Assembly (NCBI GenBank): GCA_964602475.1
Contig: CAZRRN010000026.1
Span: 1-41,723 of the forward strand
Direction of reading: 5' to 3'
From: SZUA-448 sp964602475
Lineage (GTDB): Bacteria > Bacillota > Clostridia > Lachnospirales > Lachnospiraceae
Length of the DNA: 41,723 bases
This document shows positions 25,115 to 33,558 of the stretch, one piece after another. The stretch's first letter is position 1; each line of letters opens with the position of its first letter. The notes beneath the pieces were generated by a model. The model had not been told where the DNA came from. It did not search any database and worked only from the letters and a program-made list of their open reading frames with translations. Both the position numbers and the translations under genes were made by a program.

Positions 25115-25132
25115 ACCACAAGATGTTGTGGT
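25115..25132. repeat. 18-bp palindrome at the rlmD stop
   Basis: Perfect inverted repeat ACCACAA-GATG-TTGTGGT overlapping the first base of the rlmD stop codon. No T run follows directly, so it is not a terminator by itself. It lies within the presumed end of the element and could be a recombinase or accessory-protein site; this is speculative. Confidence 0.5.
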
Positions 25133-26661
25133 TAAATGCTTCTATTTTTCTCTTTATCCACAAGCTGTATCCAAACCACGCACTCAACGTGGATGCTCTG
25201 GCAGAATGCATCTACCGCTTTCACACGCTCCAGCTTATAGTCCTCCGCACAAAGGAACTTCAGATCTCGTGCAAGCGTTGCCGGATCACAGGAAACATAC
25301 ACGATCCGTTCCGGTCCCAGCTTCAGAAGTGCCTCGAGAAGCCCTGTATCACAGCCCTTTCGCGGCGGATCTACGATAGCAATCTGTGCCGGAGAGGTTT
25401 CGCCGTTCCGGCTGCCGGAAGTTTTATTTTCAAGGAGCTGCGGCACAATTTCTTCTGCGGCTCCGGCATAAAACTCCGCGTTTGAAATGCCGTTCAGTGC
25501 AGCATTTGCCTTTGCATCCTCAACAGCCTCTGTAACAATCTCAACTCCGATCAGATGTCCCGCGGAACCGGCAAGATACAGACCGATTGTTCCGATCCCG
25601 CAATACAGATCCCATACTGTTTCTGTCCCGGTAAGTCCGGCAAATTCCTTTACTGTATCATAAATCACCTTGGTCTGCACCGGATTAACCTGATAAAAGG
25701 ACAGTGGGGAAATACGGTAGCTGACTTCCCCGATCCGGTCTGTGATAAATCCATTCCCATAAATGGGAATAATCTTGTCTCCCAGAATTACATTGGTATT
25801 TTCACGATTCACATTGATGCACAGAGAGGAAAGCCGGTAACCCGGCTTTTCAAAGCCGTTTGGCATTTTATTCTCTGATCCGGCTGTTGCTTCTATATCA
25901 GCCTCCCTGCCAATAGGGTTCCGGTTAAATATCTGCAACAGGCTTTCAGTCAGTTCCTTTCGAAGTTCTTCTTCCTTCAGACGATCTTTCGTAAAATGGC
26001 TCCCATTCAGAACCAGACACACCATAACCTCTCCCGTAGCAAAACCGACCCGCAGTAATATATGACGAACCAAGCCCTTTCCGCTCTCCTCATCATAGAT
26101 GCTGATGCGGTTACGGGTCAGAAAGAGACGCAGCTCCTTTACAAGCGGCTGCATTATCTCTGCCTGAATATAGCAGTGCTCCGTATCGATTACGGTATGA
26201 GAATGTCCTGCGTAAAACCCGATCCGTATTGTTCCGTCATTATCGCATGCCACCGGAAACTGAGCCTTGTTGCGGTAATACCATGGATTCTCCATTCCGC
26301 TTATTTCTTCCATCGGCGGATATTGAAAGCCCCCAATCCGGACAAGGCAGTTTCGAACCTTATTATTCTTATACTCCAGCTGGCTCATGTAATTAAGCTG
26401 CTGCAGCTGGCAGCCACCGCACTTTGAGGCAAGAGGGCAGCGTGGTTCAGTTCGATTCTTAGAAGGAGTTTTGATTTCAAGCAGTCGGGCATAGCCGTAG
26501 GAGGCTTTTAATTTCATCACGGAAGCACGAATCACATCGCCCTGAACTGCTCCCTTTACAAAGAAAGGAATTCCGGAGGCTTCCGCTCTCCCGATTCCTT
26601 CTCCTTCTGAACCAACATCAGTAATCATCAGTTCGATTATATCGTTTTTTTTGTAATTCAA
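25132..26661 (-). CDS. rlmD: 23S rRNA (uracil-C5)-methyltransferase RlmD/RumA type
   Basis: A 509-residue methylase of U1939-type positions in 23S rRNA. N-terminal TRAM domain (to about 65); iron-sulfur cluster cysteines C75, C81, C84 (CPLASKCGGC) and C163; SAM-binding VWDLYCGIGTIGLYLAG; catalytic C458 in YVSCDPATLARDL. It is longer than most family members partly because of a linker around 260-280. The final 13 residues differ from the family (see attachment site). The start is TTG at 26661 with GGAGGG 6 nt upstream, overlapping the end of yhaM. Paralogues such as RlmCD or TrmFO-independent enzymes exist in Firmicutes, so the exact target base is not certain. Confidence 0.9.
   Translation of the reverse strand: MNYKKNDIIELMITDVGSEGEGIGRAEASGIPFFVKGAVQGDVIRASVMKLKASYGYARLLEIKTPSKNRTEPRCPLASKCGGCQLQQLNYMSQLEYKNNKVRNCLVRIGGFQYPPMEEISGMENPWYYRNKAQFPVACDNDGTIRIGFYAGHSHTVIDTEHCYIQAEIMQPLVKELRLFLTRNRISIYDEESGKGLVRHILLRVGFATGEVMVCLVLNGSHFTKDRLKEEELRKELTESLLQIFNRNPIGREADIEATAGSENKMPNGFEKPGYRLSSLCINVNRENTNVILGDKIIPIYGNGFITDRIGEVSYRISPLSFYQVNPVQTKVIYDTVKEFAGLTGTETVWDLYCGIGTIGLYLAGSAGHLIGVEIVTEAVEDAKANAALNGISNAEFYAGAAEEIVPQLLENKTSGSRNGETSPAQIAIVDPPRKGCDTGLLEALLKLGPERIVYVSCDPATLARDLKFLCAEDYKLERVKAVDAFCQSIHVECVVWIQLVDKEKNRSI
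25174..25191. other. Probable attachment-site core (attR) in rlmD 3' end
   Basis: The codons for HVECVV are the last ones that fit the RlmD family. What follows (WIQLVDKEKNRSI, 25135-25173) is not a typical RlmD tail. Elements of Gram-positive bacteria are known to integrate at the 3' end of rlmD/rumA, so the crossover is likely within or next to this stretch. The matching left copy is outside the window, so the exact core cannot be set. Confidence 0.45.
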
Positions 26662-26663
26662 CT

Positions 26664-27626
26664 TTATCCCTCCATCGTTGTTTTCCTGACATTCGACTCA
26701 AAAAGCCGTTGGTATCCAAGCCAGTCGCTCTTTGTTTCGGAATTACTGTTCTCCGCTGCCGCAAAGAGTTCCTTCATTGTTTCCATTTTCGCATCAATAT
26801 TATCTGCAAAATTAAGAGCGACCGCTTCGGCCAGCGCCGGCTTCTTCGGTGAGCCGTATTCAAGTTCCCCGTGATGTGCAAGGATGCAGTGGCGAAGCTG
26901 TGAAGCCAGAGTAGGCGGAAAATCCGGTATTTCCTTGATCTTCTCGCTGACCATTTCGGCACCAAGAACAATATGACCGATGAGATTCCCGTCATCTGTA
27001 TAATCATTTTCAGGGAATTCTGACAGTTCCCTCGTCTTTCCGATATCATGGCATAATGCGGCTGCAATCAGCAAATCCTCCTGCAGCAGCGGATACTTTT
27101 TCGCAAAAAAAGCGCAGTTTTCTGTTACACTTAGTGTATGCTCTAACAGCCCTCCCATAAACGCATGATGTACGCCTTTTGCTGCAGAACTCTTCTTAAA
27201 TGCCCGGATAAAGGACTCGTCTTTGACAAAAAACTCCTCCAGAAGAGCTTTCAGATGCGGCTGCTCCATTCTGGAAATGAACCCCAAAAGGGTATGGAAC
27301 ATTTGATCAATGTCCCCTCCGGTCGTCGGTACATAGTCCGCCGGATCATATTCGCCCTCAGAGCACCGCTGAACTCTGCGGATATTCAGCTGCAGAAGAC
27401 TGTTAAAGCTTGTCACCTTTCCAGTCACACGGATATAATCCTTTGCATCAAACTCTCCGATTCCGGGATTGCTGTCCCAGATTTTGGCATCAAGATCACC
27501 CGTCCGGTCTGTTAAAATCAGTGATACATATTCCTTTCCTGTTTTAGTCTCAAGGTATCGCACCTGCTTACACAGGTAAATTTCCTGAATATCATCGCCT
27601 TCATGCAGTGTTTGTATATATTTCAT
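26664..27626 (-). CDS. yhaM: 3'-5' exoribonuclease YhaM family
   Basis: A 320-residue two-domain protein. The N-terminal OB fold (about 10-90, VSLILTDRTGDLDAKIWD) binds nucleic acid. The HD domain carries H153/H154, EHT (162-164), CHDIGK (H193-D194) and ILAHHGELEYGSPKKP. These match YhaM/CBF1, which degrades RNA and single-stranded DNA from the 3' end. Start with AAGGAG. It lies directly upstream of rlmD (stop and start nearly touch), so the two RNA-related genes are co-transcribed. Confidence 0.92.
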   Translation of the reverse strand: MKYIQTLHEGDDIQEIYLCKQVRYLETKTGKEYVSLILTDRTGDLDAKIWDSNPGIGEFDAKDYIRVTGKVTSFNSLLQLNIRRVQRCSEGEYDPADYVPTTGGDIDQMFHTLLGFISRMEQPHLKALLEEFFVKDESFIRAFKKSSAAKGVHHAFMGGLLEHTLSVTENCAFFAKKYPLLQEDLLIAAALCHDIGKTRELSEFPENDYTDDGNLIGHIVLGAEMVSEKIKEIPDFPPTLASQLRHCILAHHGELEYGSPKKPALAEAVALNFADNIDAKMETMKELFAAAENSNSETKSDWLGYQRLFESNVRKTTMEG

Positions 27627-27659
27627 CTTTTCTCCTTATACGTTTTCTTACACTCTTTT

Positions 27660-28367
27660 TTAATTCTTTTCGTAATTCTTTTCTTGATTCTTCTCTTTTT
27701 TTAATTCTTCTCTTTTCGACAGTCCTTTTTGATATATCAAACCAAACGCAGTTAATATAATCGTCAGCAGTACAATCCACCAGAAAAAACCAATTCCGTT
27801 CCCGTCAATCCGAAACCATCCATAGGTTTCATAATCCATAAAATAATACGGAAATTTATCACCTGAGGAGCTGAAGCATCTTCCTGTCAGTGAACAAAAC
27901 ACCACATAAATACAGTAATAATAGGATGGAATTACCGCCAGCAGACAATACCATTTTTTCATCTTCATCCCGGAATCAAACAGGAGCATATCCACAATAG
28001 AAAGAATCGGAATCAGATAATGAAGCGGAAGACTTGACCATGACAATGAGTATCTCCAGTTAATCCAGGGAGCAAGCAGAAATGCATACACGAAAAATGT
28101 CAGGGTAATCGACACGGTGGCAATGTATTTTACTACATAGAGCCAGTTCGGTATTGTTGTCTGTGGCTTTTTCAGGCATATAATATCAAATACCAGAAAA
28201 ACTATCATCACTGCAAGCATCCAAAGATTGCTTTTGATTGTGTAAAACCGAAACATTGTTCCATCACCTAATGCTCCGCCATGAAACACAGAGGTCATTA
28301 TCCCGGTAATTCCCATAATAATGATTAACAGCTTAATTCCAATAGCCGCCATACGTTGTCCCGACAT
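27660..28367 (-). CDS. Pr6Pr-like six-helix membrane protein
   Basis: A 235-residue protein with six to seven hydrophobic helices. Features: TMFRFYTIKSNLWMLAVM near the start, NWRYSLSWSSLPLHYLIPIL in the middle, and MDYETYGWFRI near the end, in line with the Pr6Pr family; its function is not established. The last 20 residues are a low-complexity Glu/Lys/Asn tail coded by a T-rich stretch on the plus strand. SD AGAGGA before the ATG. It is 33 nt upstream of yhaM with no terminator between, so they are probably one operon driven by the promoter at 28473-28501. Confidence 0.75.
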   Translation of the reverse strand: MSGQRMAAIGIKLLIIIMGITGIMTSVFHGGALGDGTMFRFYTIKSNLWMLAVMIVFLVFDIICLKKPQTTIPNWLYVVKYIATVSITLTFFVYAFLLAPWINWRYSLSWSSLPLHYLIPILSIVDMLLFDSGMKMKKWYCLLAVIPSYYYCIYVVFCSLTGRCFSSSGDKFPYYFMDYETYGWFRIDGNGIGFFWWIVLLTIILTAFGLIYQKGLSKREELKKEKNQEKNYEKN

Positions 28368-28389
28368 GCTATCCTCTTTTCTGTGTAGT

Positions 28390-28439
28390 AAAGTTTGTTG
28401 TCATATTTGCCACAGGTTTTCATCTGTCGGACAAACTTT
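28390..28439 (-). promoter_or_regulatory. Structured 5' leader of the Pr6Pr-like gene
   Basis: Perfect 9-bp inverted repeat AAAGTTTGT / ACAAACTTT (28390-28398 with 28431-28439), enclosing a smaller ACAG/CTGT stem. It lies between the predicted transcription start (about 28466) and the start codon. No T run follows, so a terminator is unlikely; a stability or protein-binding element is possible. Confidence 0.45.
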
Positions 28440-28472
28440 TAACTCTTTATCTTCTGTTTTTTATATGATACA

Positions 28473-28501
28473 AGAATAACCCACTTATTTCATAATGTCA
28501 A
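28473..28501 (-). promoter_or_regulatory. Sigma-A promoter of the Pr6Pr-yhaM-rlmD cluster
   Basis: Minus strand -35 TTGACA (28501-28496), 17-nt spacer, -10 TATTCT (28478-28473). It gives a leader of about 100 nt ahead of the ATG at 28367. Confidence 0.72.
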
Positions 28502-28545
28502 TCCGTGATACATTTGAAAACAGGTAACAAATACCACTTTTTTTC

Positions 28546-28574
28546 TGTACAAAATGAGTCTTTTGTGCTAATAT
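28546..28574 (+). promoter_or_regulatory. Extended -10 promoter of the GGDEF gene
   Basis: Plus strand -10 TAATAT (28569-28574) with the extended TGC before it, and a weak -35 TGTACA (28546-28551) 17 nt away. It is divergent from the promoter at 28473-28501; the 273-nt region between the two genes has no other gene. Confidence 0.6.
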
Positions 28575-28640
28575 GATTAAAGTTATTGTAGCTGTAGCTA
28601 ACGGGTCTAGTCTGCAATAATTTCTTGGGGGTCAAAAACT

Positions 28641-30314
28641 ATGGAAGCTTCTACAAAAGAACGGCATATTTACCGGTCTGCCGTAATGGTGTGTATTTTT
28701 CTTGGGGCTGTCATCTTGTTGGCAGATTGCTTATTAACAGAATATGATGATGTTAAGTTCACATTTACAAAGCCGGAGTACTTTAATTCAAACTGGACTT
28801 TTCTACGTGACAATCAAACCGACACTGTCATTGATCTTCCTGTGAAACGGGATTTTGTTACCGGAGAGGTTGTTAACCTGATCAATACGCTTCCCGCAGA
28901 TTTATCTGATAACTCAGAGCTTTTTTTTCGAATTGCGCATAAGGCTGCAAGAGTTTACGTAAATAACGAACTTGTATATTCCTTTGGTAACGATAAGTTT
29001 TTCTTAATCGGTAATACTCCGAATTCTGCATGGCTTGAGATTCCTCTTAATTCCTCCATGGCAGGACAGGAAATACGAATCGAATTTACCATCGTTGACG
29101 GCAGCTATTCTAGATCCATCAATAATATATTTATCGCTCCGATTAATACGGCTTTTTATTATGTTTTACTGGAACGGCTGCCTAATCTGATTATCTGTGC
29201 AGTCTCCTGTTTATTCGGTGTGCTTTTGTTATTTGCCGGAATAACCCTGCGAAGATATGGCATCTCTAGATCTCTTGTACGGCTCGGACTGCTGGCAATC
29301 TTTATGAGTATCTGGCAAATCTTCGGCACTAAGGCTCTGCAGGTTTTCTTCGGTAATATGAACTTTGTTCTGAATGGAGAGTTTTACGTATTTCTTGTGG
29401 TTTCTCCCCTGTTTCTCTGGTTCTTCCTTTCACTTCCCCAATTTTCAAAAAGTAAGGTGATTCACGTCCTCTTCTGGTTTTCCATCGCCCTCTTTGTCAT
29501 CATTCAGTTTCTTGCCATAACCGGAATCGCATACTATATGACGACCATGTATGTTGTACATGCTTATATATTTATTTCTGTTTTATATATCTTTATTTAT
29601 TCGCTTCTTTTAATTATACGGGGCGAAAAGAAACGAGCATATTCTCTTCCCTTGGTTGCAATTTCTGTTTTTTTGTTGTCTGCTTCCATCGATATCATAC
29701 ATTTTTATCTTCCTTCATTTGACAGTGACGAAACCTTTTATGCAAAGATCGGTTTTCTAATTTTCCTGATTCTCTGGAGTTACAATCTTCTGACTGAAGC
29801 CACCCTGGTTTGCAAGGAAGCTGCACAGGCAGAGGTATACCGTCGTCTTGCTTATGAAGATTATATGACCAAATTAAGAAACCGGACTGCTTTTGAGAAA
29901 CAGCTTGATCTCATCAATTTCTACCGTAAGGAGACCACAATCATTATCTTTGACCTGAATAATCTGAAAACAATCAACGACGAGTATGGTCATTCGAAAG
30001 GAGACCAGATTCTGATTTATGTTGCCGGAATACTAAAAGACACCTTCGAGTCTGAAGGTGTCGGTTACAGAATCGGCGGAGACGAGATGTGTATCCTGAC
30101 TACCTCTCCGATTAATCATGTTCTTTTGTTTAAGATCAAGTCTCTACACGAAAAAATTGAGCAATGCACCAATGAACTCGGAATCAGCATTTCCATTGCT
30201 GTCGGATATGCCCGTACTGATTTTGCTGATGATGTCGATACCACCACAACCTTTAACGAAGCGGATCGTGCTATGTATCAATGTAAAAAACAAATGAAAC
30301 AGAAGCTATCTTGA
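28641..30314 (+). CDS. Membrane diguanylate-cyclase-like protein with extracellular sensor
   Basis: A 557-residue protein. One membrane segment (13-31), an extracellular beta-rich domain (about 35-170, WTFLRDNQTDTVIDLP and AARVYVNNELVYSFG) of the 7TMR-DISM extracellular type, about seven membrane helices (180-388), then a GGDEF domain (405-557) with FDLNNLKTINDEYGHSKGDQ and the active-site loop RIGGDEMCI (GGDEM at 479-483, Met in place of Phe). It would make c-di-GMP in response to an outside ligand. No EAL domain or RxxD inhibitory site is obvious. SD GGGGGT. It is the only plus-strand gene in the window. Confidence 0.92.
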   Translation: MEASTKERHIYRSAVMVCIFLGAVILLADCLLTEYDDVKFTFTKPEYFNSNWTFLRDNQTDTVIDLPVKRDFVTGEVVNLINTLPADLSDNSELFFRIAHKAARVYVNNELVYSFGNDKFFLIGNTPNSAWLEIPLNSSMAGQEIRIEFTIVDGSYSRSINNIFIAPINTAFYYVLLERLPNLIICAVSCLFGVLLLFAGITLRRYGISRSLVRLGLLAIFMSIWQIFGTKALQVFFGNMNFVLNGEFYVFLVVSPLFLWFFLSLPQFSKSKVIHVLFWFSIALFVIIQFLAITGIAYYMTTMYVVHAYIFISVLYIFIYSLLLIIRGEKKRAYSLPLVAISVFLLSASIDIIHFYLPSFDSDETFYAKIGFLIFLILWSYNLLTEATLVCKEAAQAEVYRRLAYEDYMTKLRNRTAFEKQLDLINFYRKETTIIIFDLNNLKTINDEYGHSKGDQILIYVAGILKDTFESEGVGYRIGGDEMCILTTSPINHVLLFKIKSLHEKIEQCTNELGISISIAVGYARTDFADDVDTTTTFNEADRAMYQCKKQMKQKLS

Positions 30315-31175
30315 TTCCAGAATATTCTTTACCCCGTCACAGATTCTCCGTGCCACCACCGGGTTATTCATGGTATAAAGGTGAATTCCCTGTACATGAT
30401 TTGCAAGCAGATCTATCATCTGACTGAGAGCGTAGGTCATTCCGGCATCAAACAGCGCTTCCTTATTCTCTCCATACCGGTTCAATATTTTCCGAAACTG
30501 TTCCGGAAGGGTTGCACCGCAAAGCGAAGTAATACGTTCAGTCTGGGCTTTGTTGATTACCGGCATGATTCCTGCAGAAATCGGCACTTGAATTCCTGCA
30601 ATTCTACAGCATTCCTCGAAATCATAAAAATAACGGTTGTCACAAAAAAGCTGTGTAATCAGAAATTCTGCTCCGGCATCCGTTTTCTCTTTCAGATGAG
30701 AAATATCTTCCACTCGTCCCACAGATTCCGGATGACACTCAGGGTAACATGCTCCCGCAATGCAAAGCTCTGTATTGTTATGTAAATACTGTACCAGCTC
30801 TGTTGCATGGGAAAAATCCTTCTTTGGTTCAATATCCGGATTTCTATCACCTCTCAGTGCCAGAACATTTTCGATTCCGTTTGCACGTAGCTCATTCAGC
30901 AGATAATCAATCTCTTCTTTATTATAATTTAAGCAGGTCAGGTGTACCAACGGTTCAATTCCATAATCATACTTAATTTTGTTTGCAAGCATAATTGTTC
31001 TGTTATTATTGAGGGTTCCTCCTGCTCCGAAGGTTACACTGATAAAATCCGGCTTCAGACCACTCATGATCTTCAGGGTTTCATCAATATTTTCAAGCTC
31101 CGTGTCACGTTTCGGAGGATAAATTTCAAAGGACAATACTGTTTTTTTCTTTTTATATACTTCAGATAGTTTCAT
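30306..31175 (-). CDS. metF: Methylenetetrahydrofolate reductase
   Basis: A 289-residue TIM-barrel flavoenzyme that reduces 5,10-methylene-THF to 5-methyl-THF for methionine synthesis and one-carbon metabolism. Family signatures: LSFEIYPPKRD, FISVTFGAGGT, LVHLTCLNYN, LALRGDRNPD, and FLITQLFCDNRYFYDF. The start at 31175 matches the family N-terminus and follows GAAGGGA; the ATG at 31202 lacks a site. Its last 9 nt overlap the end of the convergent GGDEF gene, so no terminator fits between. No SAM riboswitch is seen ahead of it; the gap holds only the neighbouring operon's terminator. Confidence 0.95.
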   Translation of the reverse strand: MKLSEVYKKKKTVLSFEIYPPKRDTELENIDETLKIMSGLKPDFISVTFGAGGTLNNNRTIMLANKIKYDYGIEPLVHLTCLNYNKEEIDYLLNELRANGIENVLALRGDRNPDIEPKKDFSHATELVQYLHNNTELCIAGACYPECHPESVGRVEDISHLKEKTDAGAEFLITQLFCDNRYFYDFEECCRIAGIQVPISAGIMPVINKAQTERITSLCGATLPEQFRKILNRYGENKEALFDAGMTYALSQMIDLLANHVQGIHLYTMNNPVVARRICDGVKNILESR

Positions 31176-31246
31176 ACCGGCGTTTCCCTTCTTCGATTTC
31201 ATTCGTTACCGGTCAGTATAGGTGTTTTTTGACTTTTTGTACAATA

Positions 31247-31284
31247 TAAAAAAGAAAGAACCGGCTATAGCTAATTTCTATAGC
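31247..31284 (-). terminator. Probable terminator of the ABC operon
   Basis: Stem GCTATAG / CTATAGC (31264-31270 with 31278-31284), followed on the minus strand by a T-rich stretch (31260-31247). The stem is only 7 bp, and four bases separate it from the T stretch, so strength is uncertain. Confidence 0.55.
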
Positions 31285-31304
31285 ACGGTACCTCTATATG
31301 TCTT

Positions 31305-31829
31305 TTATGCTTCCCTTTGACCGGATTTTCCTGCTTTTCGAACCAGTGCGATTGCCCCGAGCACGATAAAATCAAAAACCAGATAGAAAACTCCATACAA
31401 AAGCGGCTCTGCGGTCAGCCAGACTCCACCTTCCTCTACCCAGCTTAACCGTACTGCAAGCAGATTGACGGAGTTATACGTATATGCAATCAATACAGAT
31501 AATATAATATTGTACAGGATATTAGTAAAGAATGTATAGAATTTTTTCTGTCCAAACACCATATAAGGCTTAAAATCTGCACGATCTGTCTCCATAAATC
31601 TGAAAATGTTGTTAACCAGCAAATCGGTTACCATTCCCAGTACAATTCCAAGGATCAGAACCAAGCTGTACTGATCAACGGTATTTAGCGAAGCAATCCC
31701 CATCCCAATGAAAAAGTATACCGCTCCGGCAAACCAGAACTTTATCAGAATGGCTTTTACCGGAACGGGTATCATGGCTAATCGATCAATTCTATAAGGG
31801 TTGGGCAGCTTTTCAAAGTTATTGTTCAT
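31305..31829 (-). CDS. Small polytopic membrane protein, last gene of ABC operon
   Basis: A 174-residue protein with four hydrophobic segments (about 26-48, 55-75, 98-120 and 142-165) and a basic C-terminus. I recognise no family. The soluble start (MNNNFEKLPNPYRIDRLAMI) is followed directly by helices. Start at 31829 with AAAGGAG 9 nt upstream. It is one of five unknown membrane genes in this operon. Confidence 0.7.
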   Translation of the reverse strand: MNNNFEKLPNPYRIDRLAMIPVPVKAILIKFWFAGAVYFFIGMGIASLNTVDQYSLVLILGIVLGMVTDLLVNNIFRFMETDRADFKPYMVFGQKKFYTFFTNILYNIILSVLIAYTYNSVNLLAVRLSWVEEGGVWLTAEPLLYGVFYLVFDFIVLGAIALVRKAGKSGQREA

Positions 31830-31870
31830 ATGCAACTGCTCCTTTGGTATCCGGTATCTAAAAATACGGA

Positions 31871-32386
31871 TTAGGAATCAAACTCACTGTTCTTAATGCT
31901 TGTATTAATTTTCATCAAAAGCTTATGATATAACGGTCTTGTAACAATCAGAAGAATAGTCACCGCAAGAATAATCATATGGTTCACCAGATCACTCTTC
32001 GCTTTTATCAGTTCTGCACGCTCGCTTCCTTCTAATATCTTTTTTGATATGGAACCATAGCACTTTAAGTCAAAAATGAAAATAACTGCTAACAGGATAA
32101 CTGCAAGAATGACCATAGGGTATTTTATCTTTTTTCGGTCAAATGCCCCAAGATATGTAAAAATCGCCAGTATGGAAAATAAAGTCGTTAAAAACACCAG
32201 AATTGCTACCCAGAAATCCGATGCATAGATTGCTGCGTTGGAGTAATTGGAAAGTTTAAAGGTATATACCATACAGCTTACTACAACAAAAACCAGCGGA
32301 ATCAGCTGCGATTTTCTCTTAAGATGAACGATTCTTTTTCGGAAAAACTCTTTTATTCCCGCTATCAGTGACATAATACTCTCCAT
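31871..32386 (-). CDS. Small polytopic membrane protein in ABC operon
   Basis: A 171-residue protein: amphipathic basic start (IKEFFRKRIVHLKRKS), four hydrophobic segments (about 29-45, 57-82, 89-107, 133-149) and a Lys/Asn-rich end. Unknown family. It lies 26 nt after the second ATPase gene and 41 nt before the last gene of the operon. It could be a transport accessory protein, but only its co-location supports this. Confidence 0.7.
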   Translation of the reverse strand: MESIMSLIAGIKEFFRKRIVHLKRKSQLIPLVFVVVSCMVYTFKLSNYSNAAIYASDFWVAILVFLTTLFSILAIFTYLGAFDRKKIKYPMVILAVILLAVIFIFDLKCYGSISKKILEGSERAELIKAKSDLVNHMIILAVTILLIVTRPLYHKLLMKINTSIKNSEFDS

Positions 32387-32412
32387 TCTTATTACAGATA
32401 TTTATCGGCGCT

Positions 32413-33477
32413 TCATCGAATGACCTTCGTAGACTCTTTATCAAACAGATGAATCTTCTCCTGCCGGAATTCAATCCTCAATTGATCATTATGCTTATAT
32501 TCGCACCATTCTTTGAATTTACATACAACTTTCCATTCCCCGACCCTGCCGTGCACGAGGGTATTCTGTCCAAGATTCTCATTGATCTTGACAGTAAAAT
32601 CAATATCTCCGCCCTTGACAACGTCCTCCGGACGAATTCCAAGAATAATTGTTTTTCCTTCATAGGGTGCTACTGCTTCCTGCAGACCTTCAGGAACCGG
32701 TACCTGCAGGCTTTCATTTTTAAGTAGTCCTCCTTCCACCTTCACATCAATAAAGTTCATTGGTGGAAGTCCGATAAAGCTTGCTACAAAATGATTGACC
32801 GGTGTATCATAAAGCTCGATTGGTGTACCTACCTGCTGGATATAACCGTTGTTCATACATACAATCCGGTCCGCCAGAGTCAGTGCTTCCGTCTGGTCAT
32901 GTGTTACATAAATCATTGTAGATTTCAGACGATCATGCAACAGCATCAGCTCTCGCCGCATTGAGCCGCGAAGCTTCGCATCAAGATTCGACAGCGGTTC
33001 GTCAAATAAAAAGACCTTAGGATCACGGACAATCGCACGACCGACTGCAACACGCTGGCGCTGTCCTCCGGACAGCTGCTTTGGTTTTTTATTCAGCTGA
33101 TCGGTCAGATCAAGTATCTCAGCCGCTTCCATGACCTTCTTATGAATCACGTTCCGGTCGATATGACGAAGTACAAGGCTGAATGCCATATTCTCATAGA
33201 CAGTCATGTGCGCATACAATGCATAATTCTGGAACACCATTGCGATATCCCGATCCTTTGGAGCGATATTGGTCACATCTTTATTGTCAATCATAAGCGA
33301 ACCTGAACTGATCTCCTCAAGACCTGCAACCATACGCAGTGTAGTTGATTTACCGCATCCGGAGGGTCCGACCAGTACAATAAACTCACCGTCCTCGACA
33401 TCCAGATTAAAATCAAACACGGCCTGTATATTATTCGGATAGATTTTATTCAAACCTTTAAGCTGCAAGTTAGCCAT
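32413..33477 (-). CDS. MsmX/UgpC-type ABC ATPase, second copy
   Basis: A 354-residue nucleotide-binding subunit for CUT1-type sugar importers. Walker A GPSGCGKST (37-45), Q-loop FQNYALY, signature LSGGQ (135-139), Walker B VFLFDEP (155-161), H-loop YVTHDQTE, then a C-terminal TOBE/regulatory domain. SD GGAGA before the ATG. It is similar to but clearly different from the ATPase at 39770-40879, so two ATPases are encoded in one operon. Either could serve the two permeases as homodimer or the pair as heterodimer. Confidence 0.95.
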   Translation of the reverse strand: MANLQLKGLNKIYPNNIQAVFDFNLDVEDGEFIVLVGPSGCGKSTTLRMVAGLEEISSGSLMIDNKDVTNIAPKDRDIAMVFQNYALYAHMTVYENMAFSLVLRHIDRNVIHKKVMEAAEILDLTDQLNKKPKQLSGGQRQRVAVGRAIVRDPKVFLFDEPLSNLDAKLRGSMRRELMLLHDRLKSTMIYVTHDQTEALTLADRIVCMNNGYIQQVGTPIELYDTPVNHFVASFIGLPPMNFIDVKVEGGLLKNESLQVPVPEGLQEAVAPYEGKTIILGIRPEDVVKGGDIDFTVKINENLGQNTLVHGRVGEWKVVCKFKEWCEYKHNDQLRIEFRQEKIHLFDKESTKVIR

Positions 33478-33558
33478 TATGGAATCTCCAATCTCACCTG
33501 GATCAAAATCAACAGGTCCTGTTTCATAAAAATTCTGTTTCGTATCCTGTCGTAAGTA

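Larger units (their letters stand above)
1..25191 (-). mobile_element. Integrative conjugative element, right-hand part (incomplete)
   Basis: About 25 kb of co-directional genes carries type IV secretion parts (VirB4, PrgI/TcpE-like, TrbL-like), two orphan DNA methylases, an ArdA-like antirestriction protein, LPD28-, YodL- and DUF6075-like small proteins and a Tad pilus locus. This mixture is typical of Firmicutes conjugative elements. The genes look more GC-rich than the chromosomal genes right of 25.2 kb (by eye, not computed). The right edge is placed in the 3' end of rlmD because the protein tail there departs from the family. The left end, relaxase, coupling protein and integrase are not in the window, so mobility cannot be judged from this piece alone. 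Confidence 0.8.

Noticed and set aside
24500..26000. Integrase gene at the right end of the element
   Set aside because: No tyrosine or serine recombinase motifs were found on either strand near the junction.
28575..28640. c-di-GMP riboswitch ahead of the GGDEF gene
   Set aside because: Only about 65 nt separate promoter and start, and no conserved GEMM-type motif is visible.
31203..31304. SAM or T-box element near metF
   Set aside because: The 100-nt gap holds a short terminator-like stem for the neighbouring operon and none of the conserved riboswitch cores.
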